9,237 nucleotides of DNA from Promethearchaeia archaeon (GCA_029856295.1 JAHQWS010000055.1:1-9237); one strand, 5' to 3'. Positions 1-6,830 are shown, counted from the first letter of the stretch. Made by a program: numbers and translations. Notes: generated by a model from the letters alone, not told the origin.

Positions 1-230
1 AACGTAGGGATATCAATGATTAAATTTTCGATAAGAAATCTTATGACAGTTCTTCCTCCCTGCATAGATGAAACCGTTTCTAAGATATTTTCTAATCTTT
101 CAATATAATTTTCTTCATTTGAAAGATTTAGATACGTAGCAATTTCGTCAACGACAGCATCTATTTTACCCTCAGTTGTCATTACTCTAATTTTTTCCAT
201 TAATTCTCCATCATTTTCTACATTTGCCAT
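1..230 (-). CDS. Partial helical protein of unknown function (N-terminal 76 residues)
   Basis: The minus-strand frame is open from an ATG at 230 to the window edge, so only the first 76 residues are visible and the C-terminus lies outside. The visible part begins MANVENDGELMEKIRVM and is acidic and strongly helical in pattern. It contains a glycine pair (QGGRTVIRF) followed by a hydrophobic stretch ending in IIDIPT. Alternating amphipathic helices of this type could start an ARM/HEAT-like solenoid, but I cannot identify a family. The leader GATGTGATT ends six bases before the ATG and resembles the archaeal ribosome site (GTGAT core); the same octamer precedes the carboxypeptidase gene. The gene lies 33 bases downstream of the 318-residue gene on the same strand, so the two probably share a transcript. 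That it is a real gene is fairly sure; its role is unknown. Confidence 0.65.
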   Translation of the reverse strand, partial: MANVENDGELMEKIRVMTTEGKIDAVVDEIATYLNLSNEENYIERLENILETVSSMQGGRTVIRFLIENLIIDIPT

Positions 231-263
231 ATTTTTAATCACATCATTGAGATTAATTTTTAA

Positions 264-1220
264 TTACAGCCAAAAAACATAAAATTCATTATATAATCTT
301 TGAATAAAATTCAGTAAAAATCGAAGATCTCTATACCTTAATTGAATTCTATTCCTTTTTTCATTAAAATTGTTTGTTTCTAAATTTATATCTAATTTAA
401 TTAATAAATTCACCATCCAATCGTATTCTAAATGAATTTCTTTACAGAATTGCTGCATTGCTTCAAGCTCCTCATCAAAAACATTCCAAAAATAATGATC
501 TAATTTTGAAGGATTTTCTGCTACTGCAGGAGTTTCAGAAATAGTATTTACAACATCTTTCGGTAAAATTGAAGTGATTTCCACATATTCAGATTTTATT
601 GATTTTACTTTTATTTCAGGAAAATATAATTTTGCATAAAATTTGCAGATCCCCTCTAATAATTCGAGGCTTGCTATATTTTCTCTATTAGCATTACATA
701 TTACATATTTTTCATCTATAAAAATTATATGGAGCCGATCGTCGTATTTAAATATCAGGTAGTTTCCTTTTAGATGATATCGGAAATTTTCGCCACGGTT
801 TTTAATCCTATCATCCAATATTTCTAAAGCTTCGCTCCAGTTTTGAAATGAAATGAATTTGTTTAATTTTCTATAATCCCCATGGAAAAATATATCTAAA
901 AAATCAACTAAATATAAATAGGCATCAAATGGTCTATATACTACTGTTTTGCCCCTGAAATCTCTTAAAACTATATTTTTTTGAACACTATAACAAAATT
1001 GTGGTAAATCTTCTAAAGGAAGTCCATTCTTAATCCTTAATTTCAACAGGAATCTTCTAATACATAAAGGGGTGAGAGTACATTGAATTCGGTCGATTTG
1101 GCACTCTTCAAAGCATAATATATTAATCCTTTTTATGATCAGATCTAGAAGTTCTGAATTAAATTTGTCGTTTACTGTGTTTCCAAGAAATTTTACAATA
1201 TGATTGGGTTCTAAGGGCAT
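264..1220 (-). CDS. Hypothetical protein, 318 residues, cysteine-containing
   Basis: This is a complete minus-strand reading frame (ATG at 1220, TAA at 264-266) that I do not recognise. No signal peptide or membrane segment is evident, so it is probably cytosolic. The N-terminal part has unevenly spaced cysteines (C36, C40, C47, C53, C76) that do not form a standard zinc-finger spacing. A central region (about 148-180) alternates short hydrophobic strands (NYLIFKYDDRLHIIFIDEKY) and looks like a beta hairpin. The C-terminal third (about 240-318) is helical and rich in aromatic and basic residues, ending FYVFWL. No clear ribosome site precedes the ATG, suggesting a leaderless or weakly led start. 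It is divergent to the GTPase-like gene and followed 33 bases on by the partial gene at the window edge, so it likely heads a two-gene transcript. The length and the absence of internal stops in AT-rich DNA support a real gene. Confidence 0.7.
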   Translation of the reverse strand: MPLEPNHIVKFLGNTVNDKFNSELLDLIIKRINILCFEECQIDRIQCTLTPLCIRRFLLKLRIKNGLPLEDLPQFCYSVQKNIVLRDFRGKTVVYRPFDAYLYLVDFLDIFFHGDYRKLNKFISFQNWSEALEILDDRIKNRGENFRYHLKGNYLIFKYDDRLHIIFIDEKYVICNANRENIASLELLEGICKFYAKLYFPEIKVKSIKSEYVEITSILPKDVVNTISETPAVAENPSKLDHYFWNVFDEELEAMQQFCKEIHLEYDWMVNLLIKLDINLETNNFNEKRNRIQLRYRDLRFLLNFIQRLYNEFYVFWL

Positions 1221-1400
1221 TTTTTCGAATTTTCAGAGTTTAGAGATTCATTTTGATTATTTCTAAGGTAATTAAAAATCGAGATCTAATATTTTTTATT
1301 ATTTTTTTAACAACTCGTTTCGAATATTTTATTTATAAAAAGTTATTAAGGAAGACTTTCTTATGTTTTTCACAGATAAGATAAGATAAAATTTTTTAAA
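1221..1400. promoter_or_regulatory. Divergent intergenic promoter region
   Basis: This 180-base AT-rich gap separates the divergent 318-residue gene and the longin/Arf-like gene. For the plus direction there is a good archaeal TATA-box candidate, TTTATAAAAAG at 1332-1342, which would place a start site near 1360-1367, about 35-40 bases before the ATG at 1401. The intervening leader holds three tandem GATAA units (1375-1389) and no Shine-Dalgarno match. For the minus direction only a diffuse A/T stretch (about 1280-1310) could serve as a TATA element. Promoter assignment rests on motif and distance only. Confidence 0.45.
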
Positions 1401-3068
1401 ATGCTTAGACAAATTTATATCTTCTACAATCAAAAAGAAATCTTTAGTCATACGCTTGCTTTAGCTTTAGGACCTGAAGAACTGAAAAAAGTAATGGAAA
1501 TAGTAGAACCCTACATGATTCTCCCGACTCCGGGTCAAACACTTCACCGTCCAATATCTAGATTTCAAATTTTTCACCGATCTTATGGAAATACTTATTT
1601 TTTAATTATAGTAGATTTAACTGACTCACTTGATTACGTTAATGATATTTTATTAGAAATTATAAATAAGTTTAAAGATCTTTTTCCAAATCCGGAGGAT
1701 CTAAAAGAGTTAAGTTCAGAGAAAAGCGAATTTATTAAAACTATTTATCAAGCTCAAAAAGATCTACATTCTAAAATCGCGATAATAGGGCCAACTAATT
1801 CAGGAAAAACAACGTTATATAATCTATTGAAAAGTGGTCAAGAGAGAAAAATTATGGATTTCGCTAATGCTTCGATTTATGAGATTGAAAATTTAAATTT
1901 TGACATTTGGAATTTTGTCCTAAAGGATAACTTTTCTCTATTATGGCCAAAATTTTTAGGAGGATCTGATTTAATTATTCTGGTTTTTGATTCTAAAGAT
2001 TATGGTCCGAAATTAATTCAATATTTCATTAACCTAAAAGAAAGCCACGCAAAATATTCCAATTTTTTAATTTTAGCAAATAAATCAGATTTAGTAAGTG
2101 GCGAGCAATTTGAAGAAATTAGGAGTATAATAAATATTACTGATATTAAAGAACTCTCTTTAATTGATTCTAAAAATGCACTAGAAAAGATTAATTCGTT
2201 AATTAGAGAAGCTTTGAAATTAAAGAAAGATTTACCCTCGAATTTTCAGATTTTAATAAAAGAAGCAGAACAATTAAGCGCAGAAGGCAATTTTCCAGCT
2301 GCAACTACAAAATATGAAGAATTAATAAATATTTGTAATGAATCTCAAAATTTCACATACCTAGAACTATTTCAAAATAAAATATATGAAATAAGGTTAA
2401 AAATAGAAAAGCAAACTGAACAGCATAAAATGGCAGCAAGCAGAAATACGTTTTTTCCTCCAGAACAAATTAAATTTACGCAAAAAATTGCCGTTAAATC
2501 CCTTCCTAAAACAAGCTCAGGGCTTAAAACGGCTCCTGAACGTCCACCCATGAAACCCATTCCAAAACCAATGGAAAAAAGTAGTCCATCCATCAAAGCT
2601 CAAATCCCGAGCCAACCTTCGAAACCAAAAAAGTTGACATTAACACCAGAAGATATTAAGATTAGCTTAAAATCTAAAATTGAAAAAATTCAACAGATTG
2701 CGTCGTTTGAATCTAAAAAAGTGATTAAGAAGGTTCAACAGTCAGATATAGTCCAAAAACCAAAAGAAATAATTCAGAGGATTCAACCGAAAGAATTAAT
2801 TCAAAAAATACGTTCTAAAGAGCAACCCAAACCTACAACTATTCCCATTGAAATTCAAGAACAAAAAACTAAAATTCTTTCAGAAATAGAATTAGATCTT
2901 AAGAATCAGCTACAAATATTGATAAAAAATAAGGGTAGTGATTTAAGTATTGATCTATGTGAATTTTTTATAAATGAAATGACTGAAGCATTAGGAATAC
3001 CATTAACAATTGAAGATATTAAACTTGCAGCAGAATTTTTCTATAAAAAAGAAAGCGCAATATGGTAG
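1401..3068 (+). CDS. Longin-like/Arf-family small GTPase-fold multidomain protein with degenerate switch II
   Basis: A 555-residue protein. Residues 1-100 alternate strands and helices (IYIFYNQKEIFSH, then FQIFHRSYGNTYFLIIVDL) in a longin/SNARE-like pattern. Residues 125-275 are an Arf/Ras-type G domain: P-loop GPTNSGKTT (130-138), strand LIILVFDS (191-198), G4 motif NKSD (227-230). The segment W170 to W182 has the same spacing as the Arf motif WDxGGQ...W, but reads WNFVLK, so the Mg-binding Asp, both Gly and the catalytic Gln are absent; the G5 motif is weak. Residues 284-338 form a TPR- or MIT-like hairpin (EGNFPAATTKYEELI). Residues 345-415 are Pro/Lys-rich and probably disordered; 416-555 are helical, with short imperfect repeats at about 440-474. 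It ends in TAG. In Asgard archaea such fusions are thought to serve membrane or signalling roles. I infer nucleotide binding with poor or no intrinsic hydrolysis. The longin call is moderate; the G domain is firm. Confidence 0.85.
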   Translation: MLRQIYIFYNQKEIFSHTLALALGPEELKKVMEIVEPYMILPTPGQTLHRPISRFQIFHRSYGNTYFLIIVDLTDSLDYVNDILLEIINKFKDLFPNPEDLKELSSEKSEFIKTIYQAQKDLHSKIAIIGPTNSGKTTLYNLLKSGQERKIMDFANASIYEIENLNFDIWNFVLKDNFSLLWPKFLGGSDLIILVFDSKDYGPKLIQYFINLKESHAKYSNFLILANKSDLVSGEQFEEIRSIINITDIKELSLIDSKNALEKINSLIREALKLKKDLPSNFQILIKEAEQLSAEGNFPAATTKYEELINICNESQNFTYLELFQNKIYEIRLKIEKQTEQHKMAASRNTFFPPEQIKFTQKIAVKSLPKTSSGLKTAPERPPMKPIPKPMEKSSPSIKAQIPSQPSKPKKLTLTPEDIKISLKSKIEKIQQIASFESKKVIKKVQQSDIVQKPKEIIQRIQPKELIQKIRSKEQPKPTTIPIEIQEQKTKILSEIELDLKNQLQILIKNKGSDLSIDLCEFFINEMTEALGIPLTIEDIKLAAEFFYKKESAIW

Positions 3069-3125
3069 TACTGATATTTCAATAACGATTTTCATAAGGA
3101 ATAAACCATTAATAACCTTTTTAAA

Positions 3126-3136
3126 AAGATGTGATT
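3126..3136 (+). promoter_or_regulatory. Ribosome binding site deciding the M32 start
   Basis: AAGATGTGATT directly before the ATG at 3137 contains GTGAT, complementary to the conserved archaeal 16S 3' end. The in-frame GTG at 3131 falls inside it, which argues that the GTG is not the start. The same GATGTGATT lies before the ATG of the partial minus-strand gene (230). Confidence 0.45.
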
Positions 3137-4645
3137 ATGAGCGCAATAAAGGAGCTTAAAAATCGTTTTACTGAATTAATGAGACTCAATTATATAAGTA
3201 CGTTGCTGGGATGGGATTTACAGGTGAATTTACCAAAATCTCAGGGCGCAGCAAAAGGAAGGTCCGAACAAATAGCGTTAATTGAAGCAATAATTCATAA
3301 GAAATTAGTTTCAAAAAAGACTGGTGAAATAATAAAAAAAGCTGAAAATCTATCGAATCTTGATTTAATTGATTCAGCACTATTGAGAGAGGCAAAGAGA
3401 AAATATAATAAAGCAATAAAAATTCCTATCGAACTAGTAACCGAAATAGCGAAAACTGCTTCACTAGGACATCAAGCCTGGGAAAAGGCAAGGGCTAAAA
3501 GTGATTTTTCTATGTTTGAACCATATCTCGAAAAGATGGTAAGATTAGAACGAGAATATGCTGAAAAAATTGATATTGGTCCTACACTATATGATTCATT
3601 GATAGATATCTATGAGCCAGAGGCAAAATCAGATTGGATTTCAAAATTGTTTAAAGATTTAAAACCTAGGTTAATGAAAATCTTACGTAAAATAGAATCC
3701 TCTGACTCAGATATACCTAATCAAGAAATTTTAAGAAAAAATTATGATCCAGATAAACAATGGAACTTAAGCATGGAAATTATTAAGAAACTTAATTTCG
3801 ATTTTACTAAAGGTCGCCAAGATAAGTCAGTTCATCCTTTTACAGCGTCAGTATCGTCAATGGATACTAGGATAACAACTCGAATTTGGGAAAATTTTCT
3901 TCCTGCTTGTTTATTTGGAACGATCCATGAATGCGGTCATGCTTTATACGAAATGGGTTTTAGGGAAGAACTTCATGATACATTTCTCGCAGATGGAAGT
4001 AGTTTAGGTTTTCATGAATCTCAATCTAGATTATGGGAGAATATAATAGGGCGTAGTAAAGAATTTTGGAACTATTGGTATCCTATTGCCCAAAAATATT
4101 TTCCAGAAAATCTTAAAGATTATCCTGAATATGAGTTTTATCGATCTATGAATGTGGTGCAACCATCCTTTATCAGAGTAGAAGCTGATGAGGTAACCTA
4201 CGGTCTACACATTATAATAAGATTTGAATTGGAAAAAGAACTTATTAACAATAGTGATAGTTTAAGCATATCTGAATTACCTAATATTTGGAACTCTAGA
4301 ATGCAAGAATTATTGGGTATTACGCCTCCAGATGATGCTAAAGGTGTCTTACAGGATGTGCATTGGTCTAGTGGAGCATTCGGTTACTTTCCAACTTATA
4401 CTTTGGGAAATCTTTATGCATCACAGATATATGAAGATGTATTAAAAAAGCAACCTGATTTACTAGAAGAAATAAAGCAAGGAAATTACCTCAATTTGCT
4501 CAAATATCTCAGAGAAAACATCCATAAACATGGCAGAATTTATAGACCCCTTGACCTTTTGAAAAAAGTAACTGGAGAAAACCTAAATCCAGATTACTTT
4601 ATAAAATATTTAGAAAATAAGTTTTATCAAATTTACAATCTATAA
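3137..4645 (+). CDS. M32 family metallocarboxypeptidase (carboxypeptidase Taq type)
   Basis: A 502-residue zinc carboxypeptidase that removes C-terminal amino acids from peptides, expected in the cytosol since no signal peptide is seen. All six M32 signature motifs are present in order: HPF (233-235), DTRIT (243-247), the zinc site HECGH (264-268), HESQ (293-296, with the third zinc ligand Glu), IRVEAD (346-351) and GVLQDVHW (403-410). The length is that usual for the family (about 500). I prefer the ATG at 3137 over the in-frame GTG at 3131, because that GTG lies inside GATGTGATT, which looks like the ribosome site. The gene starts 68 bases after the GTPase-like gene and is followed after 42 bases by the HAD phosphatase, so the last two at least are likely co-transcribed. 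It probably takes part in peptide turnover or amino-acid scavenging. Family assignment is very sure. Confidence 0.96.
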   Translation: MSAIKELKNRFTELMRLNYISTLLGWDLQVNLPKSQGAAKGRSEQIALIEAIIHKKLVSKKTGEIIKKAENLSNLDLIDSALLREAKRKYNKAIKIPIELVTEIAKTASLGHQAWEKARAKSDFSMFEPYLEKMVRLEREYAEKIDIGPTLYDSLIDIYEPEAKSDWISKLFKDLKPRLMKILRKIESSDSDIPNQEILRKNYDPDKQWNLSMEIIKKLNFDFTKGRQDKSVHPFTASVSSMDTRITTRIWENFLPACLFGTIHECGHALYEMGFREELHDTFLADGSSLGFHESQSRLWENIIGRSKEFWNYWYPIAQKYFPENLKDYPEYEFYRSMNVVQPSFIRVEADEVTYGLHIIIRFELEKELINNSDSLSISELPNIWNSRMQELLGITPPDDAKGVLQDVHWSSGAFGYFPTYTLGNLYASQIYEDVLKKQPDLLEEIKQGNYLNLLKYLRENIHKHGRIYRPLDLLKKVTGENLNPDYFIKYLENKFYQIYNL

Positions 4646-4687
4646 GTTTTGCTTTTAATTTTCAGTGAATAGGAAAGGGATATAACT

Positions 4688-5293
4688 TTGATAAAAAACA
4701 TTATATTTGATATTGGAAACGTCTTATTAACTTTTGAACCGAGAGAATTCCTATTAAAATTCACAAGAGATATGAGTCGAATTGATAATTTCATTTCAAA
4801 TGTAACTGGCAGTAAAATTTGGCTTAAATTGGATCGTGGTGTAATTTCAGTCGAGTATGCTAAAAATCTTTTTTTGACCAAATATTCTGAAGAAAAAGAA
4901 TTATTAACGCTATTTTTCGAAAATTGGTTTGAAATTTTTAAACCAATTCAAAAAAATATTGATATGATGAAAGATTTAAAACTGAATGGCTATAAGGTTT
5001 TCGCATTATCTAATTTTATTAAAGAATCATACGAGTTTGTTGTAAAAAAATTTAATTTTTTTTCTCTATTTGATGGTCAAGTCATATCGTGGAAAGAAAA
5101 ATATGTAAAACCAGAAATTGAAATCTATAAAATATTATTAGAGAGATATAATCATATCTCGCAAGAATGTGTTTTTCTAGATGATCATTCCAGCTTTTTA
5201 GTTTCTGCTGAACAATTAGGTATGTATACCATATTAATTTCTAAAGACACAGATTTACGAGTAGAACTGCGAAACCTGAATATTAAAATTTAA
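4688..5293 (+). CDS. HAD-superfamily phosphatase, YihX-like (subfamily IA)
   Basis: A 201-residue HAD hydrolase, close in length to YihX-type alpha-D-glucose-1-phosphate phosphatases (about 199). Motif I is FDIGNVL, with the nucleophile D8 and glycine (G10) where most HAD phosphatases carry the second Asp; DxGN is characteristic of the YihX and epoxide-hydrolase-N-domain group. Motif II is ALSNF (S108), motif III the lysine in VKPEIEIY (K141), and motif IV VFLDDHS (D165, D166). The helical cap lies between about residues 15 and 85. The start is a TTG at 4688, because motif I begins only a few residues later and no ATG or GTG is available; AGGAAAGGGA about 8 bases upstream is a plausible ribosome site. 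The gene follows the carboxypeptidase by 42 bases. The family is sure; the substrate is only inferred, with small sugar phosphates most likely. Confidence 0.9.
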   Translation: MIKNIIFDIGNVLLTFEPREFLLKFTRDMSRIDNFISNVTGSKIWLKLDRGVISVEYAKNLFLTKYSEEKELLTLFFENWFEIFKPIQKNIDMMKDLKLNGYKVFALSNFIKESYEFVVKKFNFFSLFDGQVISWKEKYVKPEIEIYKILLERYNHISQECVFLDDHSSFLVSAEQLGMYTILISKDTDLRVELRNLNIKI

Positions 5294-5316
5294 GAAAAAT
5301 AAAAATATAAAAAAAA

Positions 5317-5403
5317 TTAGATGTTTTCTATAATGATCGCTTCTGAAACGCCTCCACCACCACAAAGAGTTGCAAGACCATATGATATGCCGCGTTTTTT
5401 CAT
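5317..5403 (-). pseudogene. Thiolase (acetyl-CoA acetyltransferase) C-terminal remnant
   Basis: On the minus strand, 28 codons ending in TAA (5317-5319) read MKKRGISYGLATLCGGGG followed by VSEAIIIENI. This is the C-terminus of thiolases, with the GLATLCxGGG motif that carries the catalytic cysteine, and the stop falls where a thiolase normally ends. The rest of the enzyme (about 360 residues) is missing: an in-frame TAA occurs four codons before the ATG at 5403, and no other thiolase segment was found in the window. It is a fossil left by deletion or replacement, and it lies directly against a plus-strand gene that also lacks its 5' end. The peptide is far too short to be an enzyme. Confidence 0.8.
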
Positions 5404-5787
5404 TTTGAAGTATTAATAGTATTAATTAATCATTTATTCTATTATCGCTTTAACAATAAAGTAAAAAAGCTGTTAAATTATTTAGAAAAGTATAGGGAAA
5501 AGAAAAAATTATTCTCGATTTAGCTGATTAACTTGGAAAACTTACAGAATCAATTAAAGAAAGTACAAGACTGGTTGTCAAATTTTTCATCAAAATTGGA
5601 GGAATTTAGAATATAGCTTATAAAAACAAAAGATAACATTGATAGTTTCTTTAAAAATCTACCCGATGATGCTAGAAAATTCAGATTAGATTTAGATAAA
5701 TATAATTTTGGAGTATTTCTATGGTATAAAAACGAATACCCAACAGCTTATCAATATCTAAAATTTTTTAATGCAACACCTTTAATA
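5404..5787 (+). pseudogene. 5' part of the HEPN-like gene, interrupted by two TAG codons and lacking a start
   Basis: In the same frame as the downstream 287-residue frame, this stretch reads as protein-like sequence with no TAA or TGA and no frameshift, but with TAG at 5521-5523 and 5614-5616. The part after the second TAG (for example NFGVFLWYKNEYPTAYQYL) joins smoothly into the downstream protein. Between the TAGs there is a coiled-coil-like LENLQNQLKKVQDWLSNF. Upstream of the first TAG the frame (NKVKKLLNYLEKYREKKK) stays open back to a TGA at 5383, with no ATG, GTG or TTG. I read it as the decayed N-terminal half of the gene, truncated at the thiolase junction. The alternative is amber readthrough or recoding: both TAGs sit in an Ile-TAG-Leu-Ile context. 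The longin/Arf-like gene ends in TAG, which shows that TAG can terminate here. Confidence 0.6.
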
Positions 5788-6651
5788 TTGGAGATTAAAA
5801 ATGCAAGACAAATCATAATTGAGTTTAATGACTTAACTAATAGTGTTAAATTAAAATATCCATCAATATTTACTCAAGAATTTAATGAAACAAAAGAATT
5901 ATTTTTTGATATAACAGTCAAACCATTAAAGATATTAGTATCTAAATTTAGAGACAGTGAATATATTAATGAAGAAATTTCAGAGATTTTAGATATTATT
6001 GAGGAAAAGGAGTTTTTTCAGAAACTTACTGAATTAGTTAAAAGTTATTCTGAAAAAATAAAGGAAGCTAATGCAGAGACTGACAATCCTTTTATTAAAA
6101 TAATAAACTTTTTTAAGATTTTTGGAAAAATAGACATTCCTTCAGGAACTATTAACACAGCAGAAGAACTTACAAAAATTTTGGATGAAAAGAAAACATC
6201 TATGGAGAGATTTGTGCCAAAAGATATTAATAAGGATGTCTACAAATTACTGACTGAAATAAAAGATATTGATTCATATAATATCAATTTTGTTAAATAT
6301 ACTTGTAGATTATATCACATTCTTACAAATGGTAATCGAAATTATAAAAAAGAGTATAAATTCAAGAGTAATTGGCCATATCGATCCCAATTAAAAGATT
6401 TTTTGAAATTAGAGTTAATTAAGAAATTTCCAATATTATCAAGATTTTTATTTTATTATCTTAGTATCCTCCCAAAATATAGAAATATTGATAGTCATGA
6501 AATTCCTGTTATAAAGCGAATATCAGATGAAAGTCAATTTGTATTTATTCAAAAAACTGGATTTAATAAGGAAACTAAAATAGATATTGAGAAAGCACAT
6601 AAAATAAACAATACATATAAAGCATTCATAGAAGCATTAAATATCACATAA
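5788..6651 (+). CDS. Helical protein with C-terminal HEPN-like RNxxxH motif (probably 3' part of a broken gene)
   Basis: An intact 287-codon frame from a TTG at 5788 to TAA at 6649-6651. The TTG is the first possible start after the TAG at 5614, but no ribosome site precedes it and coding-like sequence continues upstream, so it is probably not the original start. The protein is mostly helical, lysine- and glutamate-rich and without membrane segments. Near the end, LPKYRNIDSHEIP carries R232-N-I-D-S-H237, the Rx4H active-site pattern of HEPN nucleases. It is followed by a short strand-rich tail (FVFIQKTGFN) and a last helix, an arrangement common in defence and abortive-infection HEPN proteins. 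The function would be RNA cleavage, but this rests on one motif and its context. Neighbours are a thiolase fossil upstream and a GC-rich candidate RNA downstream, consistent with an accessory or defence island. The family is tentative; the frame being coding is likely. Confidence 0.6.
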   Translation: MEIKNARQIIIEFNDLTNSVKLKYPSIFTQEFNETKELFFDITVKPLKILVSKFRDSEYINEEISEILDIIEEKEFFQKLTELVKSYSEKIKEANAETDNPFIKIINFFKIFGKIDIPSGTINTAEELTKILDEKKTSMERFVPKDINKDVYKLLTEIKDIDSYNINFVKYTCRLYHILTNGNRNYKKEYKFKSNWPYRSQLKDFLKLELIKKFPILSRFLFYYLSILPKYRNIDSHEIPVIKRISDESQFVFIQKTGFNKETKIDIEKAHKINNTYKAFIEALNIT

Positions 6652-6690
6652 AAACTTGAAAATATATTCGTTATAAATTACTTATTAAAC

Positions 6691-6830
6691 ATGGAGATGA
6701 ATAGTCGTCCTCCCCACAACGGATGAAAATCTATTCAAATAAAAGACAAGATCTTCCGCAAAGGTTGGTTTCTCCCCGATCTGATCGCATTTAATGCGGG
6801 TTGAAAACTATCTATTCGTGAGGAAAGCTA
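6691..6830. ncRNA. Candidate structured RNA in a GC-rich island
   Basis: About 140 bases in the gap after the HEPN-like gene are roughly 40-45% GC, while the surrounding non-coding DNA is much more AT-rich; in AT-rich archaea this often marks a structured RNA. Possible helices include CGCAT/ATGCG closing a three-base loop (6786-6798), AGATC (6749-6753) with GATCT (6778-6782), and GAATAG (6699-6704) with either of two CTATTC copies (6731-6736 or 6812-6817). No frame on either strand stays open long enough to look coding. It is not a recognisable tRNA, rRNA, SRP RNA or CRISPR array, and the strand is not determined. It could instead be a remnant of a mobile element end. I do not know its class. 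Confidence 0.3.
6721..6817. repeat. Imperfect direct repeat pair GG(A/T)TGAAAA..TCTATTC
   Basis: GGATGAAAATCTATTC (6721-6736) recurs as GGTTGAAAAC plus TATCTATTC (6799-6817), differing by one substitution and a three-base insertion, with start points 78 bases apart. Both copies lie inside the GC-rich island. With only two copies it is not a CRISPR array; it may be part of an RNA fold or paired protein-binding sites. Confidence 0.4.

Noticed and set aside
2372..2596. Minus-strand frame opposite the GTPase-like gene (74 codons)
   Set aside because: It is antisense to the Pro/Lys-rich linker of a well-supported gene and has no family features or ribosome site.
5801..5818. ATG at 5801 with GGAG upstream as an alternative start for the HEPN-like gene
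   Set aside because: It is out of frame with the long reading frame and terminates after five codons.
6691..6723. Small plus-strand peptide starting at the ATG at 6691
   Set aside because: Only ten codons before TGA, without a ribosome site or recognisable sequence.
6780..6820. CRISPR array
   Set aside because: Only one palindrome with a GTTGAAAAC tail and one degenerate partial copy; no regular repeat-spacer periodicity.
6749..6830. Possible tRNA in the GC-rich island (GGTTGAAAAC resembling a T-arm)
   Set aside because: No matching acceptor stem, anticodon arm or proper T-loop GGTTCRA sequence could be placed on either strand.
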